Positions 36,917-47,574 of a stretch of 64,000 nt of DNA are shown here, piece by piece; the stretch's first letter is position 1, and each line of letters opens with the position of its first letter. A program made the position numbers and the translations under genes. The DNA is from Pectobacterium brasiliense (GTDB lineage Bacteria > Pseudomonadota > Gammaproteobacteria > Enterobacterales > Enterobacteriaceae): the NCBI RefSeq assembly GCF_016950255.1, contig NZ_JACGFN010000003.1, positions 62,001-126,000 on the forward strand, read 5' to 3'. The notes beneath the pieces are model-generated. The model did no database searches and was not told where the DNA came from. It saw only the letters and a list, made by a program, of their open reading frames with translations.

Positions 36917-37250
36917 CAAGAGACGGTTTCGTGCGCGATAATGTCGTTATTTTCATGCTACTTCGTAGCACGCGCCCGACATGGGGCGGCTCAAACGCCG
37001 CTCGCCCCATGACCCCAGGCTTCTGGCTAAATTATGCCGCTACGCGGTGCCATCGGTGTTCATGACCACTTTTCGAGCCGACTGTGACGCGTTTACTTGC
37101 CCCATAAACGGGGCTCGCCCTTCGGGCCAGCACAAGTGCTGTTCAAAAACGTCTCTGACGTTTTTGTCCGGCGCGGCACAGCCTTTCGCGGCGTCCCTGC
37201 CGCTCACTCGGTGGTCATGCCCATCGCTGCATAATTTTTACGCCAGATAA
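36917..37250. repeat. Palindrome-dense noncoding repeat block
   Basis: At least six inverted repeats follow one another: GCTAC/GTAGC (36957-36969), ATGGGGCG/CGCCCCAT (36981-37010), GCCCC/GGGGC (37099-37114), GCCC/GGGC (37117-37127), AGCAC/GTGCT (37129-37140) and a perfect 9-base AAAAACGTC/GACGTTTTT (37145-37165). I recognise the overall string as a type of dispersed intergenic repeat of Pectobacterium-like genomes, from memory only. An 89-codon frame crosses it (36981-37250) but looks like composition noise. No gene is supported in the 447 bases between the permease and yhgN. Confidence 0.7.
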
Positions 37251-37308
37251 CGTCAACCCCCGTAATAATTTGCACATTATGTACAAGACACAGGGGGAAA
37301 CGGATCGC

Positions 37309-37902
37309 CTATAGCTTCATGTAGGCACGCACGCCGTCGAGGAACATCTGCGTCGACAGCATCACCAGAATCAACCCCATCAATTTCTCCAGCGCACTCA
37401 CGCCTTTCTCACCCAGCAAACGCAAGAACACATCTGACATCAGCAGGATGATGAACGAAATCGTCCAGGCGATAAACAGCGCCAGCGTCAGGTGAGGTAG
37501 CTGATTGGGATACTGGTGAGACAGCAGCATCAGCGCCGCGAGGATCGACGGCCCCGCTACCAGTGGAATCGCCATGGGCACCAGAAACGGCTCTTCGCCG
37601 GCTGGCAGACCGCTGCTATTGCCTTCCTGCGAAGGGAAAATCATACGAATCGCGATGAGGAACAGCACGATACCGCCGGAAATCGACACGGTTTCGGTGC
37701 GCAGATTCAGGAATGCCAGAATGTGTTCACCGGCGAACAGGAAAATCAGCATTAGTCCGAGTGCGATCAGCATTTCACGGATCAACACCACACGTCGGCG
37801 TTTGGGGTCGAGGTGTTTGAGTACGGACATGAAAATCGGCAGATTGCCGAGTGGATCCATAATGAGCAACAGCAGCACTGTTGCGGAGATCATTTCTGTC
37901 AT
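37309..37902 (-). CDS. yhgN: YhgN, MarC-family (UPF0056) inner-membrane protein
   Basis: A 197-residue membrane protein with six hydrophobic helices of the MarC/UPF0056 family; despite the MarC name no transport role is established. Family signatures are LLLLIMDPLGNLPIFMSVLKHL (about 10-31) and PLVAGPSILAALMLLS (about 113-128). Its place between gluconate genes and asd matches E. coli. It is divergent from asd. Confidence 0.93.
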   Translation of the reverse strand: MTEMISATVLLLLIMDPLGNLPIFMSVLKHLDPKRRRVVLIREMLIALGLMLIFLFAGEHILAFLNLRTETVSISGGIVLFLIAIRMIFPSQEGNSSGLPAGEEPFLVPMAIPLVAGPSILAALMLLSHQYPNQLPHLTLALFIAWTISFIILLMSDVFLRLLGEKGVSALEKLMGLILVMLSTQMFLDGVRAYMKL

Positions 37903-38201
37903 TTTGGTTTTTTACTCCCGAAACCTTGTTTCCTGACCTGGGCCATCTTTACGGGCTGACCAACGTGATTATCCTGCGTCAGGTTGATGATATTAGAATG
38001 ACTGCTGAAAAAGGGCGTACTATCGAATAAATTCACTTGCGAGTTTAGGTACATTTTGTAAGGCTGAATGACACAATTATTTACGGGTTTACGACACGAC
38101 GCGCGCGCGACCTCTGCGGGAGATCACCGAACCAGCAATCACTCAGCGCTATCGACGTTAGCCAGAATTCTTTTTGTTACCCCCAAAGCAGGACAGTTAC
38201 C
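37903..38201. other. yhgN-asd divergent intergenic region (299 bases)
   Basis: It must hold the asd and yhgN promoters. I see a run of alternating CG around 38101-38108 and no clear operator. AAGCAGGACAG at 38185-38195 provides the asd ribosome-binding site. Confidence 0.5.
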
Positions 38202-39305
38202 ATGAAAAATGTTGGTTTTATTGGCTGGCGCGGTATGGTCGGCTCGGTTCTCATGCAGCGCATGGTGGAAGAACGCGACTTTGATGTGATTCACCCGGTA
38301 TTCTTTTCGACTTCTCAGCACGGCGAACCTGCTCCGGCGCTGGGTGGTCATAAAGGCGTGTTGCAGGATGCTTATAATATCGATGCACTGCGCGCGCTGG
38401 ACATCATCATTACCTGTCAGGGCGGCGATTATACCAATGAAGTTTACCCAAAGCTGCGTGAAAGTGGCTGGCAGGGTTATTGGATCGACGCAGCATCCTC
38501 ACTCCGTATGAAAGATGACGCGATTATTATTCTGGATCCGGTGAACCACGGTGTGATTCAGCAGGGTCTGGATAAAGGCATCAAAACCTTTGCCGGCGGT
38601 AACTGTACCGTCAGCCTGATGCTGATGTCATTGGGCGGCCTGTTTGCGAACAATCTGGTGGAGTGGGTTTCTGCCGCGACGTATCAGGCGGCTTCTGGTG
38701 GCGGTGCGCGTCACATGCGTGAACTGCTGGCCCAGATGGGATCGTTACACGGTGAAGTGGCGAAAGAGCTGCAGGATCCGGCCTCTGCGATTCTGGACAT
38801 CGAACGTAAAGTGACCGCGCTGACCCGTAGCGGTTCGCTGCCGACCGATAACTTCGGCGTGCCGTTGGCAGGTAGCCTGATTCCGTGGATCGACAAACAG
38901 CTGGATAACGGCCAGAGCCGCGAAGAGTGGAAAGGTCAGGCGGAAACCAACAAAATTCTGAGCACCAGCAGCGTCATTCCTGTCGACGGCCTCTGCGTGC
39001 GCGTTGGCGCACTGCGCTGCCACAGCCAAGCGTTCACCATCAAACTGAAAAAAGACATGGCGCTGCCGGAAATCGAACAGCTGCTGGCAACCCACAATGA
39101 CTGGGTGAAAGTGGTGCCGAACGATCGCGATATCACTATGCGCGAGCTGACGCCTGCTGCGGTAACGGGCACGCTCTCTACGCCGGTGGGTCGTCTGCGT
39201 AAGCTGAACATGGGGCCGGAATACCTGTCCGCCTTCACGGTTGGCGATCAGCTGCTGTGGGGAGCCGCTGAACCGCTGCGCCGTATGCTGCGCATCCTGC
39301 TGTAG
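38202..39305 (+). CDS. asd: Aspartate-semialdehyde dehydrogenase
   Basis: Asd reduces aspartyl phosphate to aspartate semialdehyde, the branch point to lysine/diaminopimelate, threonine and methionine. The 367-residue protein has the E. coli length. The NADP-binding N-terminus reads [14 protein letters not shown], nucleophile Cys135 is in [10 protein letters not shown], and the later conserved block contains [14 protein letters not shown] with the catalytic His. It is monocistronic, followed by a strong terminator. Confidence 0.97.
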   Translation: MKNVGFIGWRGMVGSVLMQRMVEERDFDVIHPVFFSTSQHGEPAPALGGHKGVLQDAYNIDALRALDIIITCQGGDYTNEVYPKLRESGWQGYWIDAASSLRMKDDAIIILDPVNHGVIQQGLDKGIKTFAGGNCTVSLMLMSLGGLFANNLVEWVSAATYQAASGGGARHMRELLAQMGSLHGEVAKELQDPASAILDIERKVTALTRSGSLPTDNFGVPLAGSLIPWIDKQLDNGQSREEWKGQAETNKILSTSSVIPVDGLCVRVGALRCHSQAFTIKLKKDMALPEIEQLLATHNDWVKVVPNDRDITMRELTPAAVTGTLSTPVGRLRKLNMGPEYLSAFTVGDQLLWGAAEPLRRMLRILL

Positions 39306-39346
39306 TTATTTTGATATAGCTATCTTGCTATAGTTCCTGCTTTTCT

Positions 39347-39377
39347 GGCGCAACATCGGTTGGTGTTGCGCCTGTTT
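39347..39377 (+). terminator. Rho-independent terminator after asd
   Basis: GGCGCAACA (39347-39355) pairs perfectly with TGTTGCGCC (39364-39372) around an 8-base loop, followed by TGTTTC. A smaller TATAGC/GCTATA hairpin lies at 39315-39332. Confidence 0.75.
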
Positions 39378-39408
39378 CATACTCAGGTCTCATCAAGAAC
39401 ATAAACGA

Positions 39409-39894
39409 ATGAATATCAACAGTGAACAGGATATGTCACAAGTATTGACATGGAAAAATCAGAAATTTGTTGTTACGACGAATAATGATCTACTGGATAT
39501 TCATGCCATACATTGTTATTTAACACGTTCAAGTTGGGCAGAAGGCATTGATATCGATACTGTTCGGGAATCCATCACTCACAGCCTTAATTTCGGTTTA
39601 TTTACTGACGATAAGCAGATTGGATTAGCGCGAGTAGTGACGGATTTTGCGACTTTCGGTTATCTCTGTGATGTTTATATACTGGAAGAATATCAGCAGC
39701 AAAAGTTGGGAAGCTGGTTAATGGAATGCTGCCTTGATCACCCAGTGATCAAGCGGTTACGGCGTATTATGCTACTAACATCAACCGCTCCATGGCTCTA
39801 TGAAAAAGCAGGCTATTCTCCAATTAACAAAGAAAACTATGTCTGGGCGATTACGCGTCCCGATATATATCAATCGAAGAGGCATCCGGCTTGA
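39409..39894 (+). CDS. GNAT-family N-acetyltransferase
   Basis: A 161-residue single-domain GNAT protein. The acceptor-side N-terminus is followed by QIGLARVVTDFATFGYLCDVYILEEYQ (about 69-95) and the acetyl-CoA-binding region KLGSWLMECCLDHP (about 99-112), then LTSTAPWLYEKAGYSP near the C-terminus. Substrate is unknown. ATG at 39409 has no good ribosome-binding site; ATG at 39433 (MSQVLTWKN) is an alternative. The gene is noticeably more AT-rich than asd, btsS and the glg genes around it and has no counterpart in this position in E. coli, which suggests acquisition. It ends 80 bases from the btsS stop, where btsR would be expected. Confidence 0.85.
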   Translation: MNINSEQDMSQVLTWKNQKFVVTTNNDLLDIHAIHCYLTRSSWAEGIDIDTVRESITHSLNFGLFTDDKQIGLARVVTDFATFGYLCDVYILEEYQQQKLGSWLMECCLDHPVIKRLRRIMLLTSTAPWLYEKAGYSPINKENYVWAITRPDIYQSKRHPA

Positions 39895-39973
39895 ATCAAT
39901 CAGCCAACTAAGCGTGAGTAAGGTCATCAAGCCGCTATTCGACGACGTAACCCGCAACGCCTTTATCTCCCCG

Positions 39974-41692
39974 TCACGCCACGCTATCCAGCTGTTCTAG
40001 CACCTTACGGGGTGAGATCAGTGGGACGCGTACTTCGACCCGAGTGAATTTATCCGCTTCGCTGACTACCGTGATGCCATAGCGGTTGCCGTAGCGCGCC
40101 TTAATTCGACGGTCGACCAGATTCATACCTAACCCATCGCCGCCGCTGCGGGGCTGATAGGTACCAGCGTTATCTTCTACGGACAGTTCCAGCGTGTTGG
40201 CGTGCAGGCGTCCGCTAATGTGGATATGCCCGTTTTCAATCATCTGAGAGATACCGTGCTTAATCGCATTTTCGACAATCGGTTGCAGGGAAAACGCGGG
40301 TAAACGCGCCTCACGCAGCGATTCCGGCAGCGAAATGTCTACGGTCAGGTGATCGGCAAAGCGCGCTTTTTCGATTTCGAGATAGGCGTTAACGTGCTCC
40401 AGCTCGTCATTAAGCGACACTTCATCGTTGCTGCGCTTGAGATTTTTACGGAAAAACGTCGATAGGGACAGTACCAGTTGGCGAGCGTGATCGGGGTTGC
40501 GTCGTATCACCGCGGACAGCGTATTGAGCGCGTTAAACAGAAAGTGCGGGTTGACCTGCGCATGTAGCAGCTTGATTTCCGACTGGGCCAGCAGCTGTTT
40601 CTGCTGTTCAAAGCGGCCTGTCAGAATCTGTGCGGAAAGCAGGTGGGCGATCCCTTCCCCCAGCGTGCGGTTAATGCTGGAAAATAGCTTATTTTTGGGC
40701 TCATAAAGCTTGATCGTGCCGACAACGCGCTGATCTTCGCCACGCAGTGGGATCACCAGCGTGGAACCGAGTTTGCAGTGTGATGAAACCGAACAGGTAT
40801 AAGACACCTCGTTGCCGTCGGCGTACACCACCTGATTGTTGTCTATCGCCCGACGGGTGTGTGATGAGGTGATAGGCGCGCCGACATTGTGGTGGTCGTC
40901 GCCCAGTCCGATGAAGGCCAGCAGTTTGTCGCGATCGGTAATGGCTACGGCACCCACCCCCAACTCTTCATACAAAATACGGGCAACGCGCATACTGTTT
41001 TGCGGGTTGAATCCCTGACGCAGCGCCCCTTCGGCGCGGGCGGCGATTTGCAACGCCTTGGCGGAAAACGCGGAGGTGTATTTTTCAAAAATGGCGCGTC
41101 TGTCGAGCAGGATGCGCATGAACATGGCGGCACCGATGGTGTTGGTGATCATCATCGGTAGAGCGATATCTAGAACCAGTTCGACCGCATTATCAAACGG
41201 ACGGGCGACCAGCAGGATAATCGCCATTTGCAGTATCTCCGCGACCAGCGCGGTCAGGCCGACGGCGAGGGGCTGAAACAGCAGGTCGATGCGGTTGCGG
41301 CGTGCCAGATAGCGGTGTAACAGCCCACCGAGCAGGCCTTCGGCAATCGTCGACAGCATGCAGGCCAGTGCGGTCATGCCGCCCATCGAATAGCGGTGTA
41401 ATCCACCCGTTAAGCCGACGAGAAAGCCAACGGAAGGGCCGCCGAGCATACCGCCGAGCACCGCCCCCGTTGCGCGGGTGTTGGCAATGGAATCATCTAT
41501 ATGTAGGCCGAAATAGGTTCCCATAATGCAAAAAACGGAAAATACCAGATAGCAAACCAGCTTGTGCGGCAGGCGAATGGTGACCTGCATCAGTGGGATG
41601 AACAGCGGTGTTTTACTGAGCAGATAGGCGATAACCAGATAAACACACATCTGCTGTAACAGGGAAAGAATCAGATCAACCTGGCTAACCAT
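39974..41692 (-). CDS. btsS: BtsS, LytS-type sensor histidine kinase for pyruvate
   Basis: BtsS (YehU) is a high-affinity pyruvate sensor that phosphorylates the LytTR regulator BtsR in E. coli and thereby induces the BtsT transporter. The 572-residue protein has five or six N-terminal membrane helices (5TM-LytS type, with GGMLGGPSVGFLVGLTGGLHRYSMGG), a GAF domain (about 225-360), a HisKA-like LytS phosphoacceptor region with His at about 383 (NPHFLFNALN), and an ATPase domain ending in GLGMNLVDRR. I use ATG at 41692 (MVSQVDLIL). Unlike E. coli, no btsR follows: the next sequence is an 80-base gap and a GNAT gene on the other strand. A related kinase, PyrS/YpdA, is the alternative, but similarity is closer to BtsS. 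Confidence 0.88.
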   Translation of the reverse strand: MVSQVDLILSLLQQMCVYLVIAYLLSKTPLFIPLMQVTIRLPHKLVCYLVFSVFCIMGTYFGLHIDDSIANTRATGAVLGGMLGGPSVGFLVGLTGGLHRYSMGGMTALACMLSTIAEGLLGGLLHRYLARRNRIDLLFQPLAVGLTALVAEILQMAIILLVARPFDNAVELVLDIALPMMITNTIGAAMFMRILLDRRAIFEKYTSAFSAKALQIAARAEGALRQGFNPQNSMRVARILYEELGVGAVAITDRDKLLAFIGLGDDHHNVGAPITSSHTRRAIDNNQVVYADGNEVSYTCSVSSHCKLGSTLVIPLRGEDQRVVGTIKLYEPKNKLFSSINRTLGEGIAHLLSAQILTGRFEQQKQLLAQSEIKLLHAQVNPHFLFNALNTLSAVIRRNPDHARQLVLSLSTFFRKNLKRSNDEVSLNDELEHVNAYLEIEKARFADHLTVDISLPESLREARLPAFSLQPIVENAIKHGISQMIENGHIHISGRLHANTLELSVEDNAGTYQPRSGGDGLGMNLVDRRIKARYGNRYGITVVSEADKFTRVEVRVPLISPRKVLEQLDSVA

Positions 41693-42078
41693 GGGCGGGG
41701 TCTCTTCACACACAATTTACAACATACATAATCGCCAAATTGTACTGCTTTTTGCTAGCGGACGAATCGATCTTTAAACAAAAGATGCTAATTATCCCGT
41801 GTCATAACTTATTCATATAAATATAAACGGAAAAATTTCATCCGTTCTCTGATATTTCTCCGTTCTTTGACTACGCTGAATTAGGGGGCGTGGGTCAAGA
41901 ACTCTTTCATAGTATTCATTATTTTTACACGTCGCCGTTATTCATTAGCAAGCTAATAACCCATTATTTTTATTGAATTTTTGTTAAAAATAAGTAACGG
42001 GGAATATAAGCGCAACGTAATGCGATTTTTATATTACTTATTTATTTAATTCAAATGGTTAATCAGAGGATGGATACC
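41693..42078. other. btsS-glgB divergent intergenic region (386 bases, AT-rich)
   Basis: It contains no gene and is markedly AT-rich, especially 41930-42060. It should hold the glg operon promoter. A short direct repeat TCCGTTCT(C/T)TGA occurs twice (about 41839 and 41860). I cannot identify a specific regulator site. Confidence 0.55.
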
Positions 42079-44256
42079 ATGTCAGCGTTTTCTGAGGCGA
42101 TTAATTCACTTATTTCCGGGCACTATGCCGATCCGTTTTCGCTGTTAGGTATGCATCACTCCTCCAAAGGTCTTGAAGTTCGGGCACTACTGCCGGATGC
42201 GCAGTCAGTTTGGGTTGTGGATGCCATCAATGGACGAAAAATCGTCGAGCTGGATCGTGTAGACGAACGCGGTTTTTTTTGTGGCCTGGTGCCGCGCCGG
42301 AAAAATGCCTTCCGTTATCAATTGGCCGTGACCTGGGGTGAAGAAACCTGGGTCATTGAAGATCCTTACCGTTTTGGTCCGCTGTTGCAGGATATGGACA
42401 TTTGGCTTTTGGCTGAGGGTACCCACCTGCGGCCTTACGAGCGGCTAGGCGCACATCTGGAAACGCTGGACGGTGTTGAAGGCACGCGTTTTGCCGTCTG
42501 GGCACCGAATGCTCAGCGCGTTTCCGTGGTGGGACAGTTCAACTTCTGGGATGGCCGACGTCACCCGATGCGGCTGCGACAGGAAAACGGTATTTGGGAA
42601 CTGTTTTTGCCCGATGTGAAAGCGGGGCAGCTCTACAAATATGAAATGATCGACAGCCACGGCAGCGTCCGGCTGAAGGCCGATCCGTATGCGTTTGAAG
42701 CGCAGATGCGCCCGGATACCGCCTCGCTGATTACACCGCTGCCTGAGAAAGTCCCGACCAGCGACGCCCGGCGTGAGGCGAACGGTCTGCGTTCACCGAT
42801 CTCCATTTATGAGGTTCACCTCGGTTCCTGGCGGCGGCATACGGATAATAATTTCTGGCTGAGCTATGAAGAACTGGCGAATCAGCTGATTGATTATGTG
42901 CAGTACATGGGCTTTACACATGTGGAGCTGATGCCGATTAACGAGCACCCGTTCGATGGTAGCTGGGGTTATCAGCCGCTGGGGCTGTATGCGCCAACGC
43001 GCCGTTTCGGCACCGCGTCGGAGTTCAGAGCCTTTGTTGATGCGCTCCACGAGGCGGGTATCAACGTCCTGCTGGACTGGGTACCGGGGCATTTTCCTGG
43101 CGATGAATACGGTCTGGCACAGTTTGACGGCACCGCGCTGTATGAATACGCCGATCCGCGCGAAGGCTATCATCAGGACTGGAACACGCTGATTTATAAC
43201 TATGGTCGCCATGAGGTGCGTAACTACCTGGCGGGTAATGCGCTGTTCTGGATGGAGCGCTATGGCATCGACGGCCTGCGGGTCGACGCTGTGGCTTCCA
43301 TGATTTATCGCGACTACAGCCGCAGTGAAGGCGAGTGGGTGCCGAACCATTACGGCGGTAAAGAGAACCTCGAAGCGATTGCGTTTCTACGCTACACCAA
43401 CCACATGCTGGGTCATGCCGCGCCCGCGGCGATCACGCTGGCCGAAGAGTCCACCGATTATCCGGGCGTCACGCTGCCGCCGGACTGCAACGGCTTAGGA
43501 TTTCACTACAAGTGGAATATGGGCTGGATGCACGACACATTGACCTATATGCAGCACGATCCGGTTCACCGTAAATACCATCACGATTTGCTGACATTCG
43601 GCATGTTGTACGCCTATAGCGAGAACTTCGTGCTGCCGCTGTCTCACGATGAAGTGGTGCACGGCAAGCGCTCGCTGCTGGATCGCATGCCCGGCGATGT
43701 CTGGCAGAAATTTGCCAATTTACGCGCGTATTACGGCTTTATGTGGGCATATCCCGGCAAGAAGTTGCTGTTTATGGGCGGCGAATTTGCGCAAGGGCGT
43801 GAGTGGAACCACGACGCCAGTCTGGACTGGCACCTGCTGGATGAGCCGGAAGGTTGGCACCGCGGCGTGCAGAAGCTGGTGCGCGATCTTAACCACTGCT
43901 ATCGCCAGCAGCCGCCGCTGTATCAGCTGGATTTCCAGCCGCAGGGCTTTGAATGGCTGGTGGTGGATGACCGGGAAAACTCGGTCTTTGCCTTTGTCCG
44001 GCGTGATGAGCAAGGCAATGAAGTGCTGGTGGTCAGCAACTTCACGCCGGTGCCGCGCTATGGCTATCGGATCGGCATCAACCAGCCGGGCGGCTGGCGA
44101 GAAGTGCTCAACACGGATTCGGTTCACTACAACGGTAGCGATGTGGGTAATGTCGGGACAATTTACAGCGAGGAGCACGCTAGCCACCAGCGCCAGCATT
44201 CTCTGGTTCTGACCATTCCGCCGCTTGCCACGCTGTATCTGGTTAAGGAGGCGTAA
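42079..44256 (+). CDS. glgB: 1,4-alpha-glucan branching enzyme GlgB
   Basis: GlgB makes the alpha-1,6 branches of glycogen. The 725-residue protein (from ATG 42079) matches E. coli (728). It has an N-terminal CBM48-type domain ([25 protein letters not shown]) and a GH13 barrel with the four regions: the catalytic Asp in [15 protein letters not shown], Glu in AEESTDYPG and Asp in [11 protein letters not shown]. ATGs at 42055 and 42070 are in frame; I prefer 42079 because AGAGGA lies 9 bases upstream and [15 protein letters not shown] aligns with family starts. First gene of glgBXCAP; glgX begins directly after its stop. Confidence 0.96.
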   Translation: MSAFSEAINSLISGHYADPFSLLGMHHSSKGLEVRALLPDAQSVWVVDAINGRKIVELDRVDERGFFCGLVPRRKNAFRYQLAVTWGEETWVIEDPYRFGPLLQDMDIWLLAEGTHLRPYERLGAHLETLDGVEGTRFAVWAPNAQRVSVVGQFNFWDGRRHPMRLRQENGIWELFLPDVKAGQLYKYEMIDSHGSVRLKADPYAFEAQMRPDTASLITPLPEKVPTSDARREANGLRSPISIYEVHLGSWRRHTDNNFWLSYEELANQLIDYVQYMGFTHVELMPINEHPFDGSWGYQPLGLYAPTRRFGTASEFRAFVDALHEAGINVLLDWVPGHFPGDEYGLAQFDGTALYEYADPREGYHQDWNTLIYNYGRHEVRNYLAGNALFWMERYGIDGLRVDAVASMIYRDYSRSEGEWVPNHYGGKENLEAIAFLRYTNHMLGHAAPAAITLAEESTDYPGVTLPPDCNGLGFHYKWNMGWMHDTLTYMQHDPVHRKYHHDLLTFGMLYAYSENFVLPLSHDEVVHGKRSLLDRMPGDVWQKFANLRAYYGFMWAYPGKKLLFMGGEFAQGREWNHDASLDWHLLDEPEGWHRGVQKLVRDLNHCYRQQPPLYQLDFQPQGFEWLVVDDRENSVFAFVRRDEQGNEVLVVSNFTPVPRYGYRIGINQPGGWREVLNTDSVHYNGSDVGNVGTIYSEEHASHQRQHSLVLTIPPLATLYLVKEA

Positions 44257-46233
44257 ATGGTGGAATTGCAGACGGGCAAGCCGACGCCGCTGGGGGCGAG
44301 TTTTGATGGACAGGGCGTGAATTTCGCCCTGTTTTCGGCGGATGCCGAGCGGGTTGAGCTGTGCATATTTGCTGACCGCCAGCAGGAACAGCGCATCGAA
44401 TTGACCGCGCGCAGCGGCGATATCTGGCATGGCTATCTCCCTGATGCGCAGCCGGGGCTACGCTACGGTTTCCGGGTCGATGGGCCATTCGAGCCGTCGC
44501 AGGGGTTGCGTTTCAATCCGCATAAGCTGCTGTTGGATCCGTGCGCCCGCCAGCTTGATGGCTGGGTAGTGGATGACGCTTGTCTGCAAGGCGGGATTGA
44601 CCAGCGAGATGAGCGTGATAGCGCTGATATCATGGCGAAGTGCGTGGTCACGGCGGAAGATTACGACTGGCAGGATGACCAGCATCCGCAAACGCCCTGG
44701 AATCAGACGGTGATTTATGAGGCGCATGTCCGCGGGCTGACGCAGCTGCATCCCGATATTCCTGAAGACATTCGCGGTAGTTATGCGGCGTTAGGCCACC
44801 CGGTGATGATTGATTATCTGACGTCGCTGGGTATCACGGCGCTGGAGCTGCTTCCGGTGCAGCAGCATGCCGATGAACCCCGGCTTCAGCAGTTGGGGCT
44901 GCGTAATTACTGGGGCTATAACGTGCTGCTGCCGTTTGCCGTCGATAACAGTCTGGCGGCGGGTGACGATGCGTTGAATGAATTTCGCGATGCGGTGAAA
45001 GCGCTGCATCACGCGGGCATCGAGGTCATTCTGGATGTGGTGTTTAACCACAGCGCCGAGCTGGACGTCGAAGGGCCCACGCTGTGCCAGCGCGGCATCG
45101 ACAACCGCAGCTACTACTGGCTGACTGAAAACGGCGAATACCATAACTGGACCGGCTGCGGCAACGTTCTGCGCCTGAATCATCCGGCGGTGATTGATTG
45201 GGTGATGGATTGTCTGCGCTTCTGGCGCGAAGTCTGCCACGTAGACGGTTTTCGCTTCGATCTGGCAACGGTGCTGGGACGAACCCCGGATTTTACTGCT
45301 GCCGCGCCGCTGCTATCCGCCATGAAAAATGACAGCCGTTTACAGGGCTGCAAGCTGATCGCCGAACCGTGGGACATCGGACATGGCGGTTATCAGCTCG
45401 GTCAATTCCCGATACCGTTTGCCGAGTGGAGCGACCGCTACCGTGACGACATGCGCCGATTTTGGCTGCATGGCGACATTTCTCTTGGCGCATTCGCCCG
45501 CCGCTTTGCTGCCTCCAGTGACATCTTCCAGCAGCGCGACCGCCTGCCCTACGCCTCCATCAACAAACTGACGGCCCATGACGGCTTTACGCTGCGCGAC
45601 CTGGTGAGTTTTAACCACAAGCACAATGACGCCAACGGCGAGGGCAACCGCGACGGCACAGGCAGCAACTTCAGCAATAACCACGGTACGGAAGGGCTGG
45701 AAGCGGACGACGACATTCTCCAACGCCGGCTGGCCAGCCAGAAGGCGCTGCTGACAACGCTGATTCTGTCGCAGGGAACGCCGATGTTGCTGGCGGGCGA
45801 TGAGCTGGGACACAGCCAGCAGGGCAACAATAACGCCTACTGTCAGGATAACGAATTGACCTGGCTGCACTGGGAAAACGCGGATCGCACACTGCGCGAG
45901 TTTGTCGCCGGATTGATTCAGTTACGCCGCACGATTCCGGCATTACAGCAGGAAACGTGGTGGCAAGAAGGGGATGGCGCGGTGCAGTGGCTGAACCGAG
46001 AAGGGCAGCCTTTGACGCCGCAGCAGTGGGAGCAAGGAGAGCACCAGCTACAGATTTTACTTTCCGATCGTTGGCTCGTGCTGTTTAACGCCAGCCTGCA
46101 TGCCGGTGCGTTCATGTTGCCAGAAGGCCACTGGCAGGTTTCACCGCCGTTTGATGAGACGAATCCGCCTGAAGGTGGAATTTGGCACGGACAAGCGCAG
46201 GCGGTAGGCGTCTTGATAAAACAGACCACCTAA
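44257..46233 (+). CDS. glgX: Glycogen debranching enzyme GlgX
   Basis: GlgX hydrolyses the short alpha-1,6 branches left after GlgP has shortened glycogen chains. The 658-residue protein (E. coli 657) is a GH13 isoamylase type: N-terminal CBM48 domain ([26 protein letters not shown]), barrel with [21 protein letters not shown], the Glu motif IAEPWDIG and the Asp motif [13 protein letters not shown]. The ATG abuts the glgB TAA, with AAGGAGG inside the glgB end, so translation is coupled. No defects. Confidence 0.97.
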   Translation: MVELQTGKPTPLGASFDGQGVNFALFSADAERVELCIFADRQQEQRIELTARSGDIWHGYLPDAQPGLRYGFRVDGPFEPSQGLRFNPHKLLLDPCARQLDGWVVDDACLQGGIDQRDERDSADIMAKCVVTAEDYDWQDDQHPQTPWNQTVIYEAHVRGLTQLHPDIPEDIRGSYAALGHPVMIDYLTSLGITALELLPVQQHADEPRLQQLGLRNYWGYNVLLPFAVDNSLAAGDDALNEFRDAVKALHHAGIEVILDVVFNHSAELDVEGPTLCQRGIDNRSYYWLTENGEYHNWTGCGNVLRLNHPAVIDWVMDCLRFWREVCHVDGFRFDLATVLGRTPDFTAAAPLLSAMKNDSRLQGCKLIAEPWDIGHGGYQLGQFPIPFAEWSDRYRDDMRRFWLHGDISLGAFARRFAASSDIFQQRDRLPYASINKLTAHDGFTLRDLVSFNHKHNDANGEGNRDGTGSNFSNNHGTEGLEADDDILQRRLASQKALLTTLILSQGTPMLLAGDELGHSQQGNNNAYCQDNELTWLHWENADRTLREFVAGLIQLRRTIPALQQETWWQEGDGAVQWLNREGQPLTPQQWEQGEHQLQILLSDRWLVLFNASLHAGAFMLPEGHWQVSPPFDETNPPEGGIWHGQAQAVGVLIKQTT

Positions 46234-46268
46234 GCGCAAGCCATTAAAAGAATAATCAGGAGATAGCC

Positions 46269-47546
46269 ATGGTGAATAACGACAAGCATGACCCTCTGAT
46301 GTTGGCAAGACAGCTCCCTTTGAAATCCGTGGCATTAATTTTGGCCGGAGGCCGTGGAACGCGACTGAAAGGGTTGACGGCATTACGTGCCAAGCCCGCC
46401 GTCCATTTTGGCGGCAAATTTCGCATTATTGATTTCGCGCTCTCTAACTGCCTGAATTCCGGTATCCGCCGTATTGGCGTGATTACGCAATATCAGTCGC
46501 ATACGCTGGTGCAGCACATTCAGCGCGGCTGGTCATTTTTGAACGCGGAAATGAACGAGTTTGTTGATTTACTTCCTGCGCAGCAGCGCCATTCGACCGA
46601 TCACTGGTATCGGGGAACGGCAGACGCGGTTTGTCAGAATCTCGACATTATTCGGCGCTACAGTGCGGAGTATGTGGTGATCCTCGCGGGCGATCACATC
46701 TACAAGATGGACTACTCGCGTATGCTCATCGATCACGTGGAGAAGGGCGCGGAATGTACCGTCGCCTGCCTGCCCGTACCGATAGAAGAGGCCAGCGCCT
46801 TTGGCGTCATGAGCGTGGACAAGCAGCATCGCATCCTCGATTTTGCCGAAAAACCGGATAACCCGACGCCGATGCCGGATAACCCCGATATGGCGCTCGC
46901 GAGCATGGGGATCTATGTTTTTAATGCGGACTATCTTTATCAATTACTGGAAACGGATCGTAGCGCGACGGATTCTGCCCACGACTTTGGGCAGGACTTG
47001 ATTCCGAAGATTGTCTCGCAGCGTCTGGCCTGGGCGCATCCTTTTACGCTGTCGTGCGTCACGTCTGGCGAAGATGAACACCAGTATTGGCGGGATGTCG
47101 GCACGCTGGAAGCCTACTGGCGCGCCAATCTCGACTTGGCGTCCGTCACGCCGGAGCTGGATGTATACGATCGGCACTGGCCGATTCGTTCCGCGATTGA
47201 ATCGCTGCCGCCCGCCAAATTTGTTCAGGATCGTTCCGGCAGTCACGGCATGACGATGAACTCGCTGGTATCTGGGGGCTGCATCGTCTCCGGTTCTGTT
47301 GTCACGCATTCCGTGCTGTTCCCGCGCGTGCGGGTGAATTCGTTTTGCAGTATCGATTCGACGGTGATCCTGCCGGATGTCAACGTGGGGCGCTCCTGCC
47401 GTTTACGCCGTTGTGTGGTCGATCGCGCCTGCCACTTGCCGGAAGGCATGGTGATTGGTGAAAACGCGGAAGAGGATAGCCGCCGTTTTTACCGTTCGGA
47501 AGAGGGGATCGTGCTGGTCACGCGATCAATGTTGGAAAAGCTGTAA
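46269..47546 (+). CDS. glgC: Glucose-1-phosphate adenylyltransferase (ADP-glucose pyrophosphorylase)
   Basis: GlgC makes ADP-glucose, the committed and allosterically controlled step of glycogen synthesis (activated by fructose-1,6-bisphosphate, inhibited by AMP). The 425-residue protein starts with the nucleotide-binding region [23 protein letters not shown] (about 20-42), has catalytic Asp in [11 protein letters not shown] and a C-terminal left-handed beta-helix (about 320-410). The Shine-Dalgarno TCAGGAGATAG contains an AGGA of the type bound by CsrA in E. coli glgC, so post-transcriptional control is likely but not proven. Confidence 0.97.
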   Translation: MVNNDKHDPLMLARQLPLKSVALILAGGRGTRLKGLTALRAKPAVHFGGKFRIIDFALSNCLNSGIRRIGVITQYQSHTLVQHIQRGWSFLNAEMNEFVDLLPAQQRHSTDHWYRGTADAVCQNLDIIRRYSAEYVVILAGDHIYKMDYSRMLIDHVEKGAECTVACLPVPIEEASAFGVMSVDKQHRILDFAEKPDNPTPMPDNPDMALASMGIYVFNADYLYQLLETDRSATDSAHDFGQDLIPKIVSQRLAWAHPFTLSCVTSGEDEHQYWRDVGTLEAYWRANLDLASVTPELDVYDRHWPIRSAIESLPPAKFVQDRSGSHGMTMNSLVSGGCIVSGSVVTHSVLFPRVRVNSFCSIDSTVILPDVNVGRSCRLRRCVVDRACHLPEGMVIGENAEEDSRRFYRSEEGIVLVTRSMLEKL

Positions 47547-47574
47547 ACACCATCGGAACAAAACGGGAGTAATA

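Noticed and set aside
36981..37250. 89-codon frame within the palindromic block
   Set aside because: It begins inside a hairpin, crosses several inverted repeats, lacks a ribosome-binding site and reads as low-order composition. The block is better described as noncoding repeat.
39800..40000. 66-codon frame overlapping the GNAT gene end and the btsS end
   Set aside because: Out of frame with two supported genes, no ribosome-binding site, and no recognisable sequence.
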